A DNA stretch of 64,000 bases from assembly GCF_002224125.1 (NCBI RefSeq), contig NZ_NCSM01000007.1:561839-625838 (forward strand), written 5' to 3'. Source of the stretch: Streptomyces sp. NBS 14/10 (lineage in GTDB: Bacteria; Actinomycetota; Actinomycetes; Streptomycetales; Streptomycetaceae). Of this stretch, positions 32,939 through 41,357 are shown in pieces. The notes under the pieces were generated by a model that was not told the DNA's origin, searched no databases, and worked only from the letters and a program-made list of their open reading frames with translations. Position 1 is the stretch's first letter. Each line of letters starts with the position of its first letter. A program made the position numbers and the translations under genes.

Positions 32939-33523
32939 TCAGCGGATGCGCCACCTCGCCGGCAGAAGGCCGTCGGCAAGCGGCAGCGGCTGACCGCCGC
33001 CGCGGCACGGGTCCTGCACGAGCAGGGCGTGGAGCGCACGACCATCGCCGATATCGCCCGCGCCGCCGATGTCCCGGCGGGCAATGTGTACTACTACTTC
33101 AAGACCAAGGACGAGCTGGTCGAGGCGGCCCTCGCCGAGCACGGCGCCCATCTGAAGAGCCTCACCGACCAGTTGGACCAGCTCCCCGACCCGCGCGAAC
33201 GCCTCAAGAGGCTCGTGGCCGCGTGGGTCGGCGGGCGCGACACGGCGGCCCGCTACGGCTGCCCCACGGGCACCCTCGCCGTCGAGGTCGACAAGCGCGC
33301 CGAGGGCGGCCTCGACCTCGCGGCGGGCCGGGCCTTCCGGCAGCTGCTCGACTGGGCGGAGAGGCAGTTCCGCGAGATGGGCGTGGCCGACCCGGACGGG
33401 CTCGCCATCGCGCTCGTCGGCGCGTACCAGGGCATGTCGCTGCTCTCCAACGCCCTGCGCGACCCGGAGATCATGACCCGCGAGGGGGCCCGCCTCACCC
33501 GCTGGCTGGACACCCTGACGTGA
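32930..33523 (+). CDS. TetR-family repressor
   Basis: Repressor of 197 residues with helix-turn-helix at about 20-65 (LTAAAARVLHEQGVERTTIADIARAADVPAGNVYYYFKTKDELVEAAL) and a helical ligand domain with the CPTGTLAVEVDK segment seen in TetR_C_33-like proteins. The start is GTG 32930 (VTDSADAPPRRQK). No ribosome-binding site is visible and the operator overlaps the start, so the mRNA may be leaderless. It is divergent from the NmrA-PPOX-hydrolase operon. Confidence 0.87.
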   Translation: MTDSADAPPRRQKAVGKRQRLTAAAARVLHEQGVERTTIADIARAADVPAGNVYYYFKTKDELVEAALAEHGAHLKSLTDQLDQLPDPRERLKRLVAAWVGGRDTAARYGCPTGTLAVEVDKRAEGGLDLAAGRAFRQLLDWAERQFREMGVADPDGLAIALVGAYQGMSLLSNALRDPEIMTREGARLTRWLDTLT

Positions 33524-33558
33524 TCAACGGGCCTGATCAACGGGCCTGATCAGCCGGG
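33521..33558. repeat. Tandem 13-bp repeat over two convergent stop codons
   Basis: TGATCAACGGGCC is repeated exactly twice (33521-33533, 33534-33546), with a third partial copy TGATCAGCCGGG. TGATCA palindromes supply the stop codon of the TetR gene on plus and the stop region of the convergent gene on minus. Confidence 0.8.
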
Positions 33559-34664
33559 TTCTCCAAGGTCCACAGGTGCAGGGCGCCCCCGGCCTCGGAA
33601 CCCGTGAGCCAGGTGCCGTCGCCCAGCGCCGTGGGCCAGTCGGATATGGGGAACGGGTAGTCGATCTGCCCGGTGAGGCTCATCCGTGCCGCGTCCAGCA
33701 GCCAGTGGCGCTCGGTGCCGAACTCCTCATCGCTCCCGGCCGTGGCCGCGATGACGGTGTCCTCGTCGAGGAAGCCGGCGTAGTAGTCCCAGTACGGCTC
33801 GTCCTCGTCGTTGTCCGGGGGCGTCTCGGGGTGGCGGGGCACGGCGGTCGCGGCGTCCGCCTCGGCGAGCACCGAGCCGTCCGTGGCGCGGTGCACGGCA
33901 AGCGTCTCCTGGTAGTGCGTGACCGTCAGAAAGCGGTCGCCGGACGGGCTGACCGCAAGCAGCACCCACTCGTCGCCGCCCAACCGGTCCACGGTGAGCG
34001 TCCGGCCGTCCCAGCGGCCCCACAGCAGCGGCACCCCGTCCTGGCCCTCGCCGACGCTCAGGCCCATCTGCCCGGGGTCGGGGTGCGGCACATGATCCGA
34101 TCCGGCGGCCGCGGTCTGCGCGTCCACCCGGGCCAGCACCTTGCCGTCCACGGCGTCGAGCACCAGCCATTCGTCGAGCGCGCCCGGATCGGGGTCGGCG
34201 TCCGAAGCGAGCGGGCCGCGGATATGGGCCCAGACCAGCTTGCCGTCGGCCGCGACGGCCGCCGAGCCGCTGTCGGCGTACAGATGACCGTGGGAGTCGG
34301 GGTACTCGTCGAACGACGTGTGCAGCTCGCGGCAGCTCCCGTCCCAGCAGCCGTGCCGGATCTCCCACCGCACCGCGCCCGTCGCGTCCACGGCCCGTAT
34401 CGCGTGCACCCCGGCGAAGACGGCGAGGTCCAGGCGCGGGGAGACGGTGACGGTGCCGAAGCGGCGCGGCCAGGGCGCCGGGAAGCGGACCACCGCGGCC
34501 TCGCCCCCGGCCGCGTACTCATCGAGGTCGTACGCCACCACCTCGGTGTCGCCGCGCTGCACGACCAGCCGCGCCTCCGGCCCTATCTGCGGCGACGGAG
34601 CATCTGCCGCGGCCAGGTCCAAGGGCGTGGCGAGCGTGGTGACGAGACGGGCGGCGTAGGACAT
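33537..34664 (-). CDS. WD40/beta-propeller-like hypothetical protein
   Basis: Soluble protein of 375 residues with several blade-like units: LDLAVFAGVHAIRAVDATGAVRWEI, GKLVWAHIRGPL, EWLVLDAVDGKVLARVD, DRFLTVTHYQETLAVHRATDGSVLAEAD and GTWLTGSEAGGALHLWTLEN. It has no signal peptide. Such cytosolic propellers usually bind other proteins. GGAGGGG precedes ATG 34664. It is divergent from the DUF4032 gene (136 bp). Confidence 0.75.
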   Translation of the reverse strand: MSYAARLVTTLATPLDLAAADAPSPQIGPEARLVVQRGDTEVVAYDLDEYAAGGEAAVVRFPAPWPRRFGTVTVSPRLDLAVFAGVHAIRAVDATGAVRWEIRHGCWDGSCRELHTSFDEYPDSHGHLYADSGSAAVAADGKLVWAHIRGPLASDADPDPGALDEWLVLDAVDGKVLARVDAQTAAAGSDHVPHPDPGQMGLSVGEGQDGVPLLWGRWDGRTLTVDRLGGDEWVLLAVSPSGDRFLTVTHYQETLAVHRATDGSVLAEADAATAVPRHPETPPDNDEDEPYWDYYAGFLDEDTVIAATAGSDEEFGTERHWLLDAARMSLTGQIDYPFPISDWPTALGDGTWLTGSEAGGALHLWTLENPADQAR

Positions 34665-34800
34665 GGCCCCTCCGGTGTGGACGGCGTTGGGAAAACCGTA
34701 CGGGGAGGGTCTGACAACGGCCCCCGGCCAGGTGTGATGCCCGTCGCTGCCGGGCGCCGAACCCTGGACTCCGGCGCCCGGGTGTGTCACTGGTTTCTCC

Positions 34801-36024
34801 ATGGACCTCAAAATCACCGCGACCTCCCCCGAGCACCCGGCCGCCCTCCTGGACCTCCCGTGGAGCGTCCCGCTGGAGCAGTGGCCGGACGAGCATCTGG
34901 TCGCGCTGCCGCGTGGTATCTCGCGCCATGTGGTGCGGTTCGCGCGGGCGGGCGGGGAGGTGGTGGCGGTCAAGGAGGTCGGCGAGTGGGCGGCCGTGCG
35001 GGAGTACGGGCTGCTGCGGGATCTGGACCGGCTGGCCATACCCGCCGTGGACGCGGTCGCGGTGGTCACCGGGCGCACCGATGAGCGCGGGGAGCCGCTG
35101 GAGCCCGCGCTGATCACCCGGCATCTGGTGGGGTCGCTGCCGTACCGGTCGATGTTCGAGACGACGATGCGGCCCGGCACGATCAAGCGGCTGCTCGACG
35201 CGCTCGCCGTGCTGCTGGTGCGGCTGCATCTGAGCGGCTTCGCCTGGGGCGACTGTTCGTTGTCCAACACGCTGTTCCGGCGGGACGCGGGCGCGTACGC
35301 GGCGTATCTGGTGGACGCGGAGACCGGGCAGCTCCATCCACGGCTGTCGGGCGGGCAGCGCAGCTATGACCTCGAGGTCGCGCGGGTGAACATCGCGGGT
35401 GAGCTGATGGACCTGGAGGCGGGCGGTTCGCTGCACCCCTCCGTGGATCCGGTGCTGTTCGGCCGGGCGATCGTCGAGCGGTACGACGAGCTGTGGCACG
35501 AACTGACCCGCGAATCGGTCTATCCGCTGGCCAAGCGGCACTACATCGACCGACGGGTGCGGCGGCTGAACGAGCTCGGTTTCGATGTCGCAGAAATGCA
35601 GATCCAGAGCTCACCGGACGGGGATACGGTCACTTTTCTGCCGAAAGTCGTGGACGCCGGACACCATCAGCGGCAATTGTTGCGGCTGACCGGTCTCGAC
35701 GCGGAGGAGAATCAGGCGCGCAGCCTCCTCAACGACCTGGAGACATGGATGGTCTCGCAGGACGACTATGCTCCTGGCGATCCGCTCGGCGCGCGCCCCG
35801 AAGTGCTCGCGCACCGCTGGGTCCGCGATGTCTTCCGGCCAACCGTCCGGGCCGTGCCCCTTGAGCTGCGAGGTTCCACCGATACCGCGCAGATCTACCA
35901 CGAACTGCTCGAACACCGCTGGCTGCTGTGCGAGCGGGACGGCCGGGACGTGGGGCTCGAGGCGGCGGTCGGGGACTATGTGCGTACGGTGCTCGGCCCC
36001 CGGCGGGCCGAATTCGGAAAATAA
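34801..36024 (+). CDS. DUF4032 protein with kinase-like N-terminus
   Basis: Protein of 407 residues. The N-terminal half (about 50-200) resembles a lipopolysaccharide-kinase/aminoglycoside-kinase fold: GGEVVAVKEVGEWAAVREYGLLRDL (Lys and Glu), then LLVRLHLSGFAWGDCSLSNTLFRRDAG and AYLVDAETG as the catalytic loop and Asp region. The C-terminal half is DUF4032 (HQRQLLRLTGLDAEENQARSLLNDLETW). The substrate is unknown. GTG or ATG starts upstream were not preferred because ATG 34801 begins at the family's usual point. An AT-rich tail follows its stop. Confidence 0.85.
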   Translation: MDLKITATSPEHPAALLDLPWSVPLEQWPDEHLVALPRGISRHVVRFARAGGEVVAVKEVGEWAAVREYGLLRDLDRLAIPAVDAVAVVTGRTDERGEPLEPALITRHLVGSLPYRSMFETTMRPGTIKRLLDALAVLLVRLHLSGFAWGDCSLSNTLFRRDAGAYAAYLVDAETGQLHPRLSGGQRSYDLEVARVNIAGELMDLEAGGSLHPSVDPVLFGRAIVERYDELWHELTRESVYPLAKRHYIDRRVRRLNELGFDVAEMQIQSSPDGDTVTFLPKVVDAGHHQRQLLRLTGLDAEENQARSLLNDLETWMVSQDDYAPGDPLGARPEVLAHRWVRDVFRPTVRAVPLELRGSTDTAQIYHELLEHRWLLCERDGRDVGLEAAVGDYVRTVLGPRRAEFGK

Positions 36025-36176
36025 TCCGCGGAACATTTCCACTGGAATTTAGATCAGTAATCTCTTGAGCTGCGGTTTTCCGGTAATCAGGACCCCGCGT
36101 TGTGCATTAATGGCGAGTCTTTGATAGAAATCCTTCTCGCTGCCGGATTACATTGTCTGCGAGAAGGAGAATTGGG
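36025..36176. promoter_or_regulatory. AT-rich intergenic promoter region
   Basis: The 152 bp between the DUF4032 stop and the next ATG are markedly more AT-rich than their surroundings (for example GGAATTTAGATCAGTAATC and GCATTAATGGCGAGTC). They probably hold the promoter of the membrane propeller gene. No sigma-factor consensus could be assigned with confidence. Confidence 0.45.
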
Positions 36177-37754
36177 ATGTCCCAGCCGCCCCCGCCGTCC
36201 GGATACGGCTATCCGCCGCCGGGCCCCCCGGGACCGCCGGCCCCACCGCAGATGCCGCAGCAGCCGTACGGGTCACAGCAGCCGCAGATGCCGCAGATGC
36301 CGCAGCAAGGGCCCCTGCCCGGCCCGCCAACCGGCCCGCCGCCCGGCGGAGGCCGGGCGAGCCGTCGGCGGCAGCAGTCGAAGTCGCCGGTCGGGGTCAT
36401 CGTCGGCGCCGTGGTGGCGCTCGCGCTGGTCGCCGGCGGCGTCTGGCTCGCCGTGGGCAGCGACTCGGGCGACGACGGCGGGGGCGGGAAGGGCGGCGAC
36501 TCGGCGTCCGGGACCGTCGACGCACAGCTGCTGAACAAGATCCCGATGCCGAAGGTCGACGAGTTGGTCAACACCCCCGGCATGTGGGTGACCGACAAGA
36601 ACTGGGTCAAGTCGGACGTCAACAAGATCGTCGGCTATCCGCTCGCCGGGGGCGCCGCCGCGTGGGAGATCCCGCTCAAGGGCGAGCTCTGCTGGGCATC
36701 GCCGCAGGTCACCGAGGCGGGCCTGACCGCGGTCCTGTTCCAGGACGACTCAACGGACAACCCGGTCTGCACCCAGATCGGCCTGGTGGACCTGAAGAAG
36801 GGCAAGCTGCTCTGGACGAAGCAGGGCCGCGAGACCGGCGAATGGGCTTCCGACAGGCCGATCATGTTCGACGAGGTGTCCATCGGCGGCGACACCGTCG
36901 CCGCGGGCGGCATCAGCGGCGGCGCGGCCTGGTCGATCGACGGCAAGCCGCTGTGGATGCCGGACGATGACGAGGACTGCTCGGACAACGGCTATGTCGG
37001 CGAGGGGCCGAAGCTGATCGCGGTGCGCGAGTGCGAGGTGTCCGGCAGCCCGCAGCTGGAGGTCCAGACGGTGGACCCGAAGACCCGGGCGGTGAAGTCC
37101 TCGTACAAGGTGACGTCGGGCATCGAGTACGCCCATGTGGTGTCCACCGACCCGCTGGTCATCGGGGTCAACGCGGGTGACTCGTCGGGGGCGGGGGTCT
37201 CCGACTTCCTGGCGATCGACGACAGCGGCAAAGAGGGCAAGCTGCTGAGCAAGTTCGGCATGCAGGGCGGCAAGTACGAGGCCGACTGCGAGGCGACCAA
37301 CGTCGGCGGCTGCGCGGAGATCGCCGTCAGCAAGTCGGCCAACAAGCTCTATCTGGGCACGGACTACCGTGCGAGCGCCGCGTCGGGCCCGTCCAACGAG
37401 ATCGTCGCGATCGATCTGAAGACCGGCAAGGTGACCGCCAAGGCCGACGGCGCCGAGGGCGGCCCGCTGGTGCCGGTCAGCCTCGACAAGGACGGCTCCC
37501 TCATCGCCTACCAGGAGGCCACGCTCAGCCAGGGCAGCGCGGTCTGGCGCGTCGACACCAAGTCGTACGAGAAGAAGAAGCTGATGCAGAACCCGGAGGA
37601 GACCGCGTTCATCGAGAGCGTGTCGCTGCACCATCAGGTCATCTACGCAGGTGGGCGGCTCTACATCGGGAACTCCAGCGCCTCGAAGCCGTCGACCGAC
37701 TCCAGCGACCCCGACAAGAAGTCACCACTGGCCCTGGTGCTGGGGGCGAAGTAG
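36177..37754 (+). CDS. Membrane-anchored PQQ-like beta-propeller protein
   Basis: Protein of 525 residues. A Pro/Gln/Gly-rich cytoplasmic start (about 1-55, PPPPSGYGYPPPGPPG...MPQMPQQGP) leads to one membrane helix (about 66-90, VGVIVGAVVALALVAGGVWLAV). A large extracellular domain follows with propeller strands such as IGLVDLKKGKLLWTKQGRETGEW, AAWSIDGKPLWMPDD and EIVAIDLKTGKVTAKADG. Paired cysteines may form disulfides. The layout is common in Streptomyces, where function is unknown. GAGAAGGAG precedes ATG 36177. A strong hairpin follows the stop. Confidence 0.85.
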   Translation: MSQPPPPSGYGYPPPGPPGPPAPPQMPQQPYGSQQPQMPQMPQQGPLPGPPTGPPPGGGRASRRRQQSKSPVGVIVGAVVALALVAGGVWLAVGSDSGDDGGGGKGGDSASGTVDAQLLNKIPMPKVDELVNTPGMWVTDKNWVKSDVNKIVGYPLAGGAAAWEIPLKGELCWASPQVTEAGLTAVLFQDDSTDNPVCTQIGLVDLKKGKLLWTKQGRETGEWASDRPIMFDEVSIGGDTVAAGGISGGAAWSIDGKPLWMPDDDEDCSDNGYVGEGPKLIAVRECEVSGSPQLEVQTVDPKTRAVKSSYKVTSGIEYAHVVSTDPLVIGVNAGDSSGAGVSDFLAIDDSGKEGKLLSKFGMQGGKYEADCEATNVGGCAEIAVSKSANKLYLGTDYRASAASGPSNEIVAIDLKTGKVTAKADGAEGGPLVPVSLDKDGSLIAYQEATLSQGSAVWRVDTKSYEKKKLMQNPEETAFIESVSLHHQVIYAGGRLYIGNSSASKPSTDSSDPDKKSPLALVLGAK

Positions 37755-37773
37755 CTTCCGGGCCATCGGCATG

Positions 37774-37844
37774 CGGCTCCGCCGCGCGGCTTGGGTTCCG
37801 CCCCCGGACGGGGGTCTGGGGCGAGGCCCGGCGCGGCGGAGCCG
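37774..37844. terminator. Terminator hairpin with 14-bp stem
   Basis: CGGCTCCGCCGCGC (37774-37787) pairs with GCGCGGCGGAGCCG (37831-37844). The enclosed sequence contains a second stem (GCCCCCGGACGGGGGTC). It lies between the convergent propeller and FAAL genes. Its left arm is part of a 21-mer repeated at 62526. Confidence 0.78.
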
Positions 37845-37913
37845 TGTAGGTTCACCCGGTCGCGGCTACGCGCCCGCGGGCAGGTCGCCTGCGGGCAGGT
37901 CGCCCAAGGTCGC

Positions 37914-39506
37914 CTACGGCAGGTCGAAGGTCAGCCCCTTCAACCGTCCCTGCTCATACGCCTCGGCGATCGCCCGCCGCCGCAGCTTGCCGCTGCTGGT
38001 GCGCTCCAGCTGGCCGGGGCGTACGTAGTGCACATCCGTGGCCCGCACCGTCACCCCGACCGTGCGCACCAGATGGTCGACGACCGTCGCCCGGCTGCCC
38101 TCGATGTCCGCGCGCGCCGTGCGGTCCACCTCGGTCAGGACGATGATGTCCGTGCCGATCTGGAGCACGGCGGTGCGGCCGTCGCGTACGAACTCCAGCC
38201 GCTCTATCGCCTGCTCGAAGTCGGAGGCGAAGTAGCTCTGGCCGCCCACCTTGATCCGGTCGCTGATGCGGCCGGTGATGAACAGCTCGCCGCCGTCGAG
38301 GAATCCGATGTCGCCAGTGGCGTAGTAGCCGTCGTCCCCGGTCAGCGGGGCCTGTTTGTCGAGGTAGGAGGCGGCCAGACTGCCGCCGGTCAGCTCGATC
38401 TCGCCCAGCTGGCCGTCCTCGCACACCCGCCCCTGCTCATCGCGGAGGCGCACGGTGTACTCCGGCATCGGGGGGCCCACCGAGATGGCCGGCACTCCCG
38501 AGGGGGTCTCGACGCACCGGATCTCGCTGCTCACGGGGCGGCTGGAGACCAGCAGCACGGCCTCGGCCATGCCGTAGCAGGGCATGAACACATCGCGCCG
38601 CAGCCCGGCCGGGGCCATCAGGTCCAGGAAGGCGTTGAGGTTGGGCAGGTTGATGGGTTCGCTGCCGAGGTAGATCGAGCGCACCCGGGACAGATCGATC
38701 CCGGCCAGATCCTCTTCGTCGAGGTCCTGCATCAGCTTGAGCGAGTAGTCGACCGCGAAGTTGGGGATCACCGTGCCGGCGGCCCCCTCCCGGGCCATGT
38801 GCTCCCACCAGCCGGGGGCGTCGAACAGGAAGGTCACCGGCTCGGCGAGCAGCAGATCGCACCCCGCGGCGAGGCAGGACAGCAGCCCGCCGACCAGCCC
38901 CATGTCGTGGTAGAGCGGCAGCCAGCTGCTGACCCGCTCCTCGGGCTGACGGCCGTCCGTACGGATGATCATGTCCAGGTTGGCGCGGAGCATGTCCTGC
39001 CGGACCGGGATCCCCTTGGGGAAGGACGTCGACCCGGACGAGAACTGGACGAACGCCAGCTCGTCGGCCGCGGGGGTGCGCAGCCGGGCGCCGGGCTTAC
39101 GGATCCCGGCCGGCGGCAGCGGCAGGCCGGGGACGGGCAGATCGAGCGGGGCCACGGTCGGGGTCTCCAGCACGCGGACCGCCTCGTAGTCCCGCGCGAC
39201 CCGGCCCAGGAAGTCCAGATAGGAGTCCTTCGGCGTGTCCAGGACCAGCGGTTTGACCGACAGCGGGACGGCGCCGAGCTCCATGAGGCCCAGGAAGGCG
39301 AAGATCACCGCGCTGGAGGTCTCGAACGGGAACAGCACCCGCGTCCCCGGCTCGATGCCCTGGTCGCGGAAGTGGTCGGCGTACGCGGCGACCTGCTCCG
39401 GGAAGTCCTGGTAGCTGAAGAACTCGGGCGGGTCGATGAACTTGTCGTACAGGTACAGGCCCCGTTCGGGCGGGCACTCCTGGTTGCGCTGAATGTGCTC
39501 GAGCAC
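37914..39506 (-). CDS. Fatty-acyl-AMP ligase (first FAAL of lipid cluster)
   Basis: Adenylating enzyme of 530 residues that activates a fatty acid with ATP and should pass it to an acyl carrier protein. Motifs: FVQFSSGSTSFPKG (about 152-165), SWLPLYHDMGLVGG, VIPNFAVDYSLKLM, PCYGMAEAVLLVSS, YATGDIGFLDGG and the C-terminal catalytic Lys region ERTSSGKLRRRA. The YHDMGL and PNFA-D patterns favour FAAL over CoA ligases. It is the last gene of the minus operon, 10 bp after the hydrolase. The nearest ACP partner is at 42280-42576. The start ATG 39506 opens directly on the N-terminal domain. Confidence 0.87.
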   Translation of the reverse strand: MLEHIQRNQECPPERGLYLYDKFIDPPEFFSYQDFPEQVAAYADHFRDQGIEPGTRVLFPFETSSAVIFAFLGLMELGAVPLSVKPLVLDTPKDSYLDFLGRVARDYEAVRVLETPTVAPLDLPVPGLPLPPAGIRKPGARLRTPAADELAFVQFSSGSTSFPKGIPVRQDMLRANLDMIIRTDGRQPEERVSSWLPLYHDMGLVGGLLSCLAAGCDLLLAEPVTFLFDAPGWWEHMAREGAAGTVIPNFAVDYSLKLMQDLDEEDLAGIDLSRVRSIYLGSEPINLPNLNAFLDLMAPAGLRRDVFMPCYGMAEAVLLVSSRPVSSEIRCVETPSGVPAISVGPPMPEYTVRLRDEQGRVCEDGQLGEIELTGGSLAASYLDKQAPLTGDDGYYATGDIGFLDGGELFITGRISDRIKVGGQSYFASDFEQAIERLEFVRDGRTAVLQIGTDIIVLTEVDRTARADIEGSRATVVDHLVRTVGVTVRATDVHYVRPGQLERTSSGKLRRRAIAEAYEQGRLKGLTFDLP

Positions 39507-39516
39507 CGCGCCTCTC

Positions 39517-40482
39517 CTACTCCTTGGTCGTGTCGTCGGCGGTCGTGTCGTCGGCGGCGGGGGATGTCCCGCGCATCCAGGCCACCAGCCTGGGCAGCAC
39601 CTGCTCCTGGGCGCGGGCGCCGCGGATCACATCGACATGGCCGGGGTCCCAGCTCAGCCCGGTCTCCCGGCCGAAGAGGGTGAACTCCGCGCCGCCGCCC
39701 AGGTGGTCGGCCAGCTTCCGGGCCCGGGCGGGGGACGCGTGGAAGGTGTCGCCCGCGCCGATCCCGACCAGCACCGGCAGCGTCACCTGGCCAAGCGCCT
39801 GCCAGTAGTCCGTCGCTCCGTCGGCGCTGCGGAAGGCGCCGGAGGGGGCCCAGGCGGCGAACTGTCGCATCAGACCGGGCGGTTCGTCGCACCGGCCCTG
39901 TTTGAGGGCCCGGGCCGGGAACCGTCCGACGAGCCGGGAGATCACCGAGGAGAAGGTCAGCTGGGCCCGTTTGGACAGTCCGCCGTCGCTGTAGTCGTTG
40001 ACCGCGGAGGAGACGGTGGCCACCCCGGCGAGACGTTTCTGCAGGTCGGGGTCGACGCCGAGGGCGGCCAGGGCCGCATAGCCGACCATGCTGTGCGCCA
40101 GGACGAACAGCGGCCCGTCGTGGGCCGCCGACACCGCCCGGATCAGATCCGGGACGTCGTGGCGCACATAGGTGTCGAAGTTCCAGTCGTACGCCCGCCG
40201 CTCGGGCCAGCGGCTGGGGCCGTGTCCGCGCAGCGAGGCCACGTAAGCGGTGAAGCCCTCGTCCAGGAACGCCTTCGCGGGCCCCTGCCCGGACCGGCCG
40301 AGGAAGAACCCGCCGTCCGCGAACAGGCCGGGCAGGAACAGCACTCCGGGCGCTCCCCCGTCGCCGGCCCCCGGCCGCACCTGCCTGAGGTGCAGCTCAT
40401 GGCCGTCGGAGGTGGGCACCCAGCGTTCGGTCTCGGCCCAATCAACGGTCGGTTCGCCCGCCGGATCGTCTGCCGTGCTCAT
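39517..40482 (-). CDS. Alpha/beta hydrolase with atypical nucleophile elbow
   Basis: Hydrolase-fold protein of 321 residues. It starts with GVLFLPGLFADGGFF (oxyanion region) and GFTAYVASLRGHGPSRWPERRAYDWNFDTYVRHDVPDLIRAV, resembling lipases or PHA-synthase relatives. The expected GxSxG is altered to AHSMV in LFVLAHSMVGYAALAALG. A late Asp (GIGAGDTF) and His (DPGHVDVIRG) complete a plausible triad. It may release or transfer the acyl product of the cluster. ATG 40482 is preferred because GGAGAG precedes it; ATG 40494 is an alternative. Confidence 0.82.
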   Translation of the reverse strand: MSTADDPAGEPTVDWAETERWVPTSDGHELHLRQVRPGAGDGGAPGVLFLPGLFADGGFFLGRSGQGPAKAFLDEGFTAYVASLRGHGPSRWPERRAYDWNFDTYVRHDVPDLIRAVSAAHDGPLFVLAHSMVGYAALAALGVDPDLQKRLAGVATVSSAVNDYSDGGLSKRAQLTFSSVISRLVGRFPARALKQGRCDEPPGLMRQFAAWAPSGAFRSADGATDYWQALGQVTLPVLVGIGAGDTFHASPARARKLADHLGGGAEFTLFGRETGLSWDPGHVDVIRGARAQEQVLPRLVAWMRGTSPAADDTTADDTTKE

Positions 40483-40504
40483 CGCGCTCTCCATTCCTGC
40501 TCGT

Positions 40505-40927
40505 TCAGCTGGATACGGCGGAGGCCGCGAGGAAGTCCTGCATCGAGACCAGGCACCGCTGCTCGGCGTCCAGGAAGGCCACGGTGACCAGGGCGTCCAC
40601 CGCGGGGCGCGCCCCCTCCGGAAGGTGGAGGCGCTGCCGGAACCGGGCCCGGAAGGTGAGGTCGTCCTCGTCGAACTCCTCCGCGGACGGCGACTCGAGC
40701 GACGTACGCACCTCGATCTGGCCGCGGGGGATCTCAGCCAGGTAGTCGATCTCGGTCCGGGCGACCACCGCGATCATGCGGTCGCCGTGCACAAGACCCT
40801 GGCGGCCGAGCCAGTCCCACCGTCCGGCCTCCAGATATTCGAGCGCGACCGCGTTGTTCACATGCCCCAGCGCATCGAGGTCATTGGGGCGCACCGGCAG
40901 GGTCAGCCGGGATTCGCCGAAAAACAC
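40505..40927 (-). CDS. Hotdog-fold acyl thioesterase (4HBT-like)
   Basis: Protein of 140 residues with the 4-hydroxybenzoyl-CoA thioesterase pattern: LPVRPNDLDALGHVNNAVALEYLEAGRWDWL, with Asp and the GHVNN turn, followed by TEIDYLAEIPRGQIEVRTSLES. It probably hydrolyses an acyl-ACP or acyl-CoA in the pathway. The GTG start lies 47 bp inside the end of the phosphopantetheinyl transferase gene, indicating tight coupling. Confidence 0.87.
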   Translation of the reverse strand: MFFGESRLTLPVRPNDLDALGHVNNAVALEYLEAGRWDWLGRQGLVHGDRMIAVVARTEIDYLAEIPRGQIEVRTSLESPSAEEFDEDDLTFRARFRQRLHLPEGARPAVDALVTVAFLDAEQRCLVSMQDFLAASAVSS

Positions 40928-41357
40928 GTCGTACCGCCCGATTGGTCGTATCGAAGAAACGCGTCAGTGCCGAGGTCCGGCCGGTCACCATGACCACGGC
41001 GGAGACAAAGCCACCGCTGTGCGAAAGCGAAACGCTCACCCGCAGCCGGTGCCGGGCCAGATGGCCCGCCAGCGCTCCATGGGTCCGGAACCGCGGTGCG
41101 CCATGGTGGTCGTGGACCAGCTCGGCATCGGTCCAGAACCAGGTCTCATCCGCCGCCGGAATTGCTTTGAAAAGAGCTTCTTTGGCCGCGAACGCCCCCG
41201 CCATGCTCTCCAGGGGAGAGACCTTCGATTCGAAGTGGCGCAGTTCTCCGCGAGTGAAGAAGACATCGGGTTCGCGGAGCGAGGAAGCGACCTCCAGTTC
41301 ACTGATCAGCTGGAGGTCGTGCCCCAGACCGATCAGCTCCCGACGAGATCCATCCAC
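40881..41357 (-). CDS. AcpS-type 4'-phosphopantetheinyl transferase
   Basis: Protein of 158 residues that should attach phosphopantetheine to acyl carrier proteins. Motif 1 is LIGLGHDLQLISEL (the usual GxDxx with His-Asp) and motif 2 is AGAFAAKEALFKAIP. A C-terminal VSVSLSHSGGFVSAVVM matches the AcpS end. The segment about 138-158 is a basic tail. Its presence inside the cluster suggests it primes one or both local ACPs. It overlaps the desaturase stop by 25 bp and the thioesterase start by 47 bp. Confidence 0.87.
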   Translation of the reverse strand: MDGSRRELIGLGHDLQLISELEVASSLREPDVFFTRGELRHFESKVSPLESMAGAFAAKEALFKAIPAADETWFWTDAELVHDHHGAPRFRTHGALAGHLARHRLRVSVSLSHSGGFVSAVVMVTGRTSALTRFFDTTNRAVRRVFRRIPADPAGAPQ

